DNA of 21,257 nucleotides from Entamoeba histolytica HM-1:IMSS (taxonomy: Eukaryota > Evosea > Mastigamoebida > Endamoebidae): positions 1 through 21,257 of the forward strand of contig NW_001915120.1 of NCBI RefSeq assembly GCF_000208925.1, read 5' to 3'. The notes below the pieces were generated by a model. That model ran no database searches. It saw only the letters and a program-made list of their open reading frames with translations, and had not been told where the DNA came from. Of the stretch, positions 17,019 to 21,257 are shown one piece after another. Position numbers and translations under genes: made by a program. Every line of letters starts with the position of its first letter. Position 1 is the first letter of the stretch.

Positions 17019-18734
17019 AAGTTATTTGGATTTAAAACAAATAATTTTAATTAAATTTAATTAATTATTTTTTAAAACATTAATTTGAGTTTATTGAAAT
17101 AACAATTGAATAATTTAACTTATCAATTCCAATATAATTTAAATTAAAAAGAATGAAATAATGATAAAATAAAGAATAAGACATTCTTGAAATTGTTGAA
17201 TAAATTAAAAAAAAATAATGAAAATAATTAAAATTAGTTAATTAAGTGTTAATAGATTTTTCATATATTCTTCCTAGTTTAGGGGAGATTAATCACTGAG
17301 CTGTTTAAAAAAGAGTAATCTTTTTGTTTAACCTATCATTTATGTTTTTCTTGCAAATTGAGGAAAGCACTTCTTTCTTTTATTTCTTCTTATTAAACCT
17401 TTTGTTTATTTTCTGCTTTAATTTTAATGAATTTCTTTTTCCTTTTTTATTTATTTTATGAAAGAGAGAAGAAAGCATTTCATTCCCATTATATTATTAT
17501 GTTTAATTTTCTTTTAGTCTTATCCACATTTAAGTAGAACCTTTTCCACTGGTTAATACATTTTTATATTTATAATATTCTTTATTAATAAATATCATTT
17601 CTTATAGTACAAGAAGTAATACTCTACATTAATAAATTGTTGTACCATTTGTAATATTATCTAATACATTTCTAATCCAAATGGATCATCATCAAGACAA
17701 CACTAGAGAGAGTCAATGCATGAGTTGTATTAGTGTCTGTATGTGGTGTTTCAGATGTTTCACCTTTTATCTCAAGAATACAAGAAAAAAAGAATAAAGC
17801 AAGAAAGAATTTCAAGACAAATGAAACTAAGTATGATTCATTGAAAAAAAATACAGAAGAATAATAATTTTAACAAAATATAAAGATTAAAGTAATTAAT
17901 TACTTTTCTCTAAAAATAATTTTATAAAAAATTTCTTTTTCTTTCTACTCTACTCAAGTCTCATTGAAATGAGTTATTTGTTTTTTTTAGCTTCAAGACT
18001 GGTTTTTTGATAAAAAAGAAGAAAACTGTCACGCAATAGTTTTTTTCCATATAATAAGATGAGGAATAAGTCAAAAGAATATACGGTAAGAGTAAGATGA
18101 AGTTGAGTATGTATAATAATGAAGTAAGAAATGAGAGAAGAGAAAATTAATTTGACACACAAGATAATAAGAGAAAGGATATAAGGGAAGGATAAACAAA
18201 TAGATAAAGGTATTAATGTAAGGAAGAATGAGGAAAAGAACGCCATAACTAGATAGTAACAGAAGATTCAAAGGAATGAGATAATTTAAGGAAATGAAGA
18301 GACAGTGACGTGTCAATATAGAATCTAAATGGAAGAAAAAACCAAATTTCGAGACATATTTTTAGGAAACCATAAGAAAAAAACCAAAAATAAAGTAAAT
18401 ATAGGTAAACACAACAAGAGGATAAAAATAATCTACAGCAGTATAACGAAGAAAAAAGTAATAGGGTAGTTAAAAAGAAAAAAAAGAAAGAAGAATATAG
18501 AAATAAGTAATACAATAATAGAAAATAGAATTTTTTCAAAAAGAAATAAAAAAAAAACAAATCAAAGAGAGAAATAAGACATAGAAAATAAACAAATATT
18601 TCATTACATAACTAACGGCTGTTGTAAACATAGAATGAATAAAAGTTTTGAGTGGAGAAAAAGCAAGAATTGCAGAAAAAATCAAACAAAAATATGAAGT
18701 AATAAGAGAAAAAAATAGAGTGACAAGTGGCATA
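17019..18734. other. 1.7 kb gene-free stretch
   Basis: It contains the LINE-type 3' terminus near 17260-17293, then sequence without clear features. The minus strand at 17780-17640 has a short coding-like trace (see findings). From about 17800 to 18734 the plus strand is very purine-rich. Overlapping Phe/Leu/Ser-rich minus-strand frames across 17974-18794 are mirror products of that bias and are not called as genes. Confidence 0.55.
17260..17293 (-). mobile_element. LINE/SINE-type 3' terminal motif (copy C)
   Basis: On the minus strand it reads ATTAATCTCCCCTAAACTAG followed by GAAGAATATATGAA, giving LISPKLGRIYE. It matches the terminus of copy B (6967-7002) and copy A (216-256), LVSPNxGRIESN. 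Only the last 35 bp or so match, so this may be a severely truncated LINE or the 3' end of a SINE that shares LINE tails. Confidence 0.55.
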
Positions 18735-18771
18735 GATATTTAAAGAGACAACAACAAGAAAAAAGCATTCA
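18735..18771 (+). promoter_or_regulatory. Core promoter of the surface-protein gene
   Basis: GATATTTAAAG at 18735-18745 matches the Entamoeba TATA-like element GTATTTAAAG but for one base. AAAGCATTCA ends at 18770, one base before the ATG, and resembles the initiator. The spacing of about 20-30 bp between them and the very short leader both fit Entamoeba promoters. Confidence 0.72.
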
Positions 18772-20373
18772 ATGATTGCAATACTATTATTCATTGGAAT
18801 TGCATTTGCTGATAATGTAATTCTTTGTATGGATGAAACAAGTGATAAATGCCAACATGCTATAGAAGTCTCTAATTTAGCAAGTGGAGAGGAGAATGCT
18901 AAATGTGTATTATATGGAGATGGAAAAACAATTAAAGTCTATTCAAGTAGTACATCAGAAACACCAGATGCAAATACAGATGGAGATGCAGACGACAATA
19001 AGAAAGAAGGAGTTAAAAAAGACACAACTATTGAATATCATATTGAATACTTTACAGATAAAACATGTGGAACTAAAGAAAAAGATGAGACAGTAAAAAA
19101 ATTAGAGAATAAACCAGAAAATATTGTTATTACTGTAACACTTAAAGAAGTTACAAGTGAACCAGCTAAAGAAGGAAGTGAGAATACATATGTAGAATAT
19201 ATTGTAGGAGGAGTTTGTATTAATAAGAAGATATATGTTCAAACACAATTTGGAGTTGGAGAGCATCAATGTGAAGATAATGGAGAAATAGGAAATCTTG
19301 AAAATATTATTACTGATAAATATAATGGACAAGAATGTAGAACAGAAAAGATTAATGTTGGAAATAACAAATATACAACAGATAAGGATAAAGACATTCA
19401 AGCAGTCCAAGAAGTTAAGACAGAATATAGTATTGAAGCTAAAGCAAAAATTGTAGAAATTAGAAGTGAAGAAGGAGGATACATATATACATGTGAAAGT
19501 AGTGAACAAAGTGTTATATGTAAGAAAGGAGATGAAGTAGTAAGAATTAAAGAAGGAGAAGCAATTGCTGAAGGTGTTAAATGTAATGATAATAATGGAG
19601 AAGTAGAATGTCAAGATAGTAATGTTAAGGTATATTTCTTCTCTAAATGTCAAGAGAAGAAGAAGTTTACGATTGCAGGAAGTTACATCCAACAGCTTAA
19701 ATATAGTGATGAAGAATGTAAGACAGTTGAAAGTATAGAAGCTACAAGTAGTAATAATTCTAATCGAATTAAATGTGGTGATACAACGTATGCAGTCACA
19801 TATGAAAAACAAGAAGAAGAAGGTATAATTTATAGTAAGACAAGTAATATTGAATATAAGAGTTATAAAGTTAATAAATGTAATAAGGGAAGTGAAACAA
19901 GTAGTAAGAAAGTAGTTAAGACAAGAGATAATACATATATAATTGAAGAGTTTTCAGATAATGAATGTGATGAACCAACTAGTGTAGAGAATATTGGAGA
20001 CATTTCAACGGAAGTACCAGTTTCAGGAGCTACAGTAATTCGTATCGAGTCCGACGTTGAATGTTCAGTTAGTAAGAAAGAAGAAGCAGTTTTTGGAACA
20101 TATATTAAAGTAGATAGTTGTGATGATAAAATGAAATATGTTATTTTAAATAATACCGTTATAAAATACGAATATAGTAGTGGAGAAGAATGTAGTAACA
20201 ATGGAGAAGGAGAAGCTAATGAGAATAAATATGGATGTGGAAAATGTGAAGATAAAGTGAAGACTATTTGTCCAGGAAACACACCATCAGGAGATACAAG
20301 TGATAATAATGATGATTCAGCATCAAGTATGATGATTGGTATTTTATCAGTTATTGCACTTTTCTTCTTTTAA
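18772..20373 (+). CDS. Cys-rich, secreted or GPI-anchored surface protein of unknown family
   Basis: 533 residues. A signal peptide, MIAILLFIGIAFA, is probably cut after residue 13. The mature part has 22 cysteines, an even number, spaced along Lys/Glu/Ser/Thr-rich segments. A loose unit recurs: a beta-like stretch, then F/Y-S/T-D-x-x-C, as in EYFTDKTC, KYSDEEC, EEFSDNEC and YEYSSGEEC. The C-terminus has a low-complexity Ser/Asp spacer and a short hydrophobic end, MMIGILSVIALFFF (520-533), with no cytoplasmic tail, the form of a GPI-anchor signal with likely attachment near SASS (516-519). The coding strand is strongly purine-rich. A role at the cell surface is inferred; I do not recognise the family. 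The start is supported by the promoter just upstream and by the signal peptide. Confidence 0.88.
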   Translation: MIAILLFIGIAFADNVILCMDETSDKCQHAIEVSNLASGEENAKCVLYGDGKTIKVYSSSTSETPDANTDGDADDNKKEGVKKDTTIEYHIEYFTDKTCGTKEKDETVKKLENKPENIVITVTLKEVTSEPAKEGSENTYVEYIVGGVCINKKIYVQTQFGVGEHQCEDNGEIGNLENIITDKYNGQECRTEKINVGNNKYTTDKDKDIQAVQEVKTEYSIEAKAKIVEIRSEEGGYIYTCESSEQSVICKKGDEVVRIKEGEAIAEGVKCNDNNGEVECQDSNVKVYFFSKCQEKKKFTIAGSYIQQLKYSDEECKTVESIEATSSNNSNRIKCGDTTYAVTYEKQEEEGIIYSKTSNIEYKSYKVNKCNKGSETSSKKVVKTRDNTYIIEEFSDNECDEPTSVENIGDISTEVPVSGATVIRIESDVECSVSKKEEAVFGTYIKVDSCDDKMKYVILNNTVIKYEYSSGEECSNNGEGEANENKYGCGKCEDKVKTICPGNTPSGDTSDNNDDSASSMMIGILSVIALFFF

Positions 20374-20579
20374 TTGAAGGGAATTAAAATATAATTTTTA
20401 TTTTTATTTTTTTGTTATAAAATAGATAAGAAAAGAGGTCAAGATAAGAGTATAGATGATAAAAGAATAATACAAATACATAATAAATGATAAAGAAAAA
20501 TGAGAGAAAAGAGAAGAAAATAATACATAATACAAAGACAACATAGATAAGAATAAAAAGATAAAAAAAAGGTCAATTA
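20374..20579. other. Purine-rich 3' flank of the surface-protein gene
   Basis: After a short T-rich stretch (possible polyadenylation region, 20395-20415) the plus strand becomes rich in A and G, with words such as AAAAGAGG, GAGAGAAAAGAG and AGATAAG. It resembles the purine-rich stretches at 6690-6830 and 18060-18540. The minus-strand frame opened here is Leu/Phe/Ser-rich and not called. Confidence 0.5.
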
Positions 20580-21257
20580 ATAGATTTATCCTCAATTGGA
20601 TTTTCTTCATATTGAGAAATGATTATTTCAGTTTCTTCAATATACTCTAATACTGTTATAGAGTTCATTTCTAACATGCTCACATTAGATTGTTCTTCTT
20701 CTATTGTGCTGTCAGAATTGAATGTATAAAACATTAAATCTTTCATATTTTTGATAATTATTGTTCGTATGATATTGGGAAAGTTTAATTGTAGTTTTAG
20801 TACTTTTACTCTTCTTACTGATTCTTTATGTATTAAACCATTTATTGATAATATAACAGGTATTATTTCTAAATATATTATTTCTCTATTATTTCTTATT
20901 TTCTATTTGAATTCTTTGGAATTCTTTGTATTTATTTATTTATTTTATGAATTTAATTTAATTCTAAATTATTATCCTGACATATAACAACATCTATGAT
21001 ATATCATTTCTTTTCTTTCATATTTTGATATTATATAATGTCTTCTAGCATGGAAAGAATTGTCATTAACCAATAAATAAATATTATAAGTTATAACCAT
21101 TTCATCATTATTAATACAATTATGAGGAATATTAAAATCAATTGAATCAAATTCATTAAATTGTGTAATTAATATGTGTTTATATATTTGTTTACAAACA
21201 TAATCATGTTTTAATATTTGGTTCTTTTTCATTACATCCTAACAATATATGACTAAT
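20580..21257 (-). mobile_element. Decayed LINE 3' half (copy D)
   Basis: On the minus strand it enters the window at HILLGC (21251-21234), the second half of the zinc knuckle also seen in copy B. Then come YVCKQIYKHI, NDNSFHARRHYIIS where the endonuclease Pro-Asp should lie (here His-Tyr), and in another frame YIIDVVICQDN, a likely second endonuclease Asp block. EIIPVILSINGLIHKES and IKNMKDLMFYTFNS follow, matching IIPVVISINELINNSS and IKNMIDV of copies A and B. A Glu-rich end stops at a TGA near 20573, without the LVSPNxGRIESN terminus. It probably belongs to a different subfamily from A and B. Confidence 0.72.

Noticed and set aside
17974..18794. Five overlapping minus-strand frames of 60-103 codons
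   Set aside because: Produced by the purine-rich plus strand; they overlap each other in different frames and show no shared domain.
19102..20282. Minus-strand frames of 236 and 139 codons opposite the surface-protein gene
   Set aside because: They are mirror images of a purine-rich coding strand and contain mainly Phe, Ile, Ser, Thr and Leu; the plus-strand gene has promoter, signal peptide and GPI signal.

Overview
The window is AT-rich nuclear DNA from a compact protist genome, best explained as Entamoeba. Three signs point there. All four introns I can place are 45-64 nt long, start with GTTTGT and end in AG. The surface-protein gene has a TATTTAAAG TATA-like box and an Inr-like ATTCA just before its ATG. 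The mobile DNA is non-LTR retrotransposon with a restriction-like endonuclease, as in EhLINEs, next to an AIG1-family GTPase relict. I cannot name the species.

Left part (1-5911): the 3' tail of a LINE (+ strand), then an FHA-domain protein kinase of Chk2/Rad53 type (-), a seven-blade WD40 protein (+) read from a shared divergent promoter, a UBE3A-like HECT ubiquitin ligase with an N-terminal AZUL zinc finger (-), and a small polar protein with one intron (-).

Middle (5912-10294): about 4.4 kb without an intact gene. It holds a decayed LINE 3' half (zinc finger and endonuclease, minus strand, about 6940-8025), a perfect-stem hairpin at 6142-6180, and a very T-rich stretch (8026-9960) that includes a diverged duplication and a 15-bp GCATC-containing tandem repeat.

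Gene block (10295-13387): an alpha-arrestin-like protein that carries its own PPSY motif, a WW domain and a C2 domain; a 79-residue acidic protein; and ribosomal protein eL43 (L37A).

Right part (13440-21257): a LINE copy that keeps its 5' half (ORF1-like coiled coil and reverse transcriptase, YMDD changed to YMDE) but lacks its 3' half; a broken AIG1-like GTPase; another LINE-type 3' terminus; a 1.5 kb gene-free purine-rich stretch; a Cys-rich surface protein with signal peptide and GPI-anchor signal; and at the window end another decayed LINE 3' half.

The genes do not form a pathway by position. The arrestin and the HECT ligase belong to families that meet in ubiquitin-dependent trafficking, but nothing in the sequence links these two. 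All retroelement and GTPase copies look dead, while the seven main reading frames look intact.
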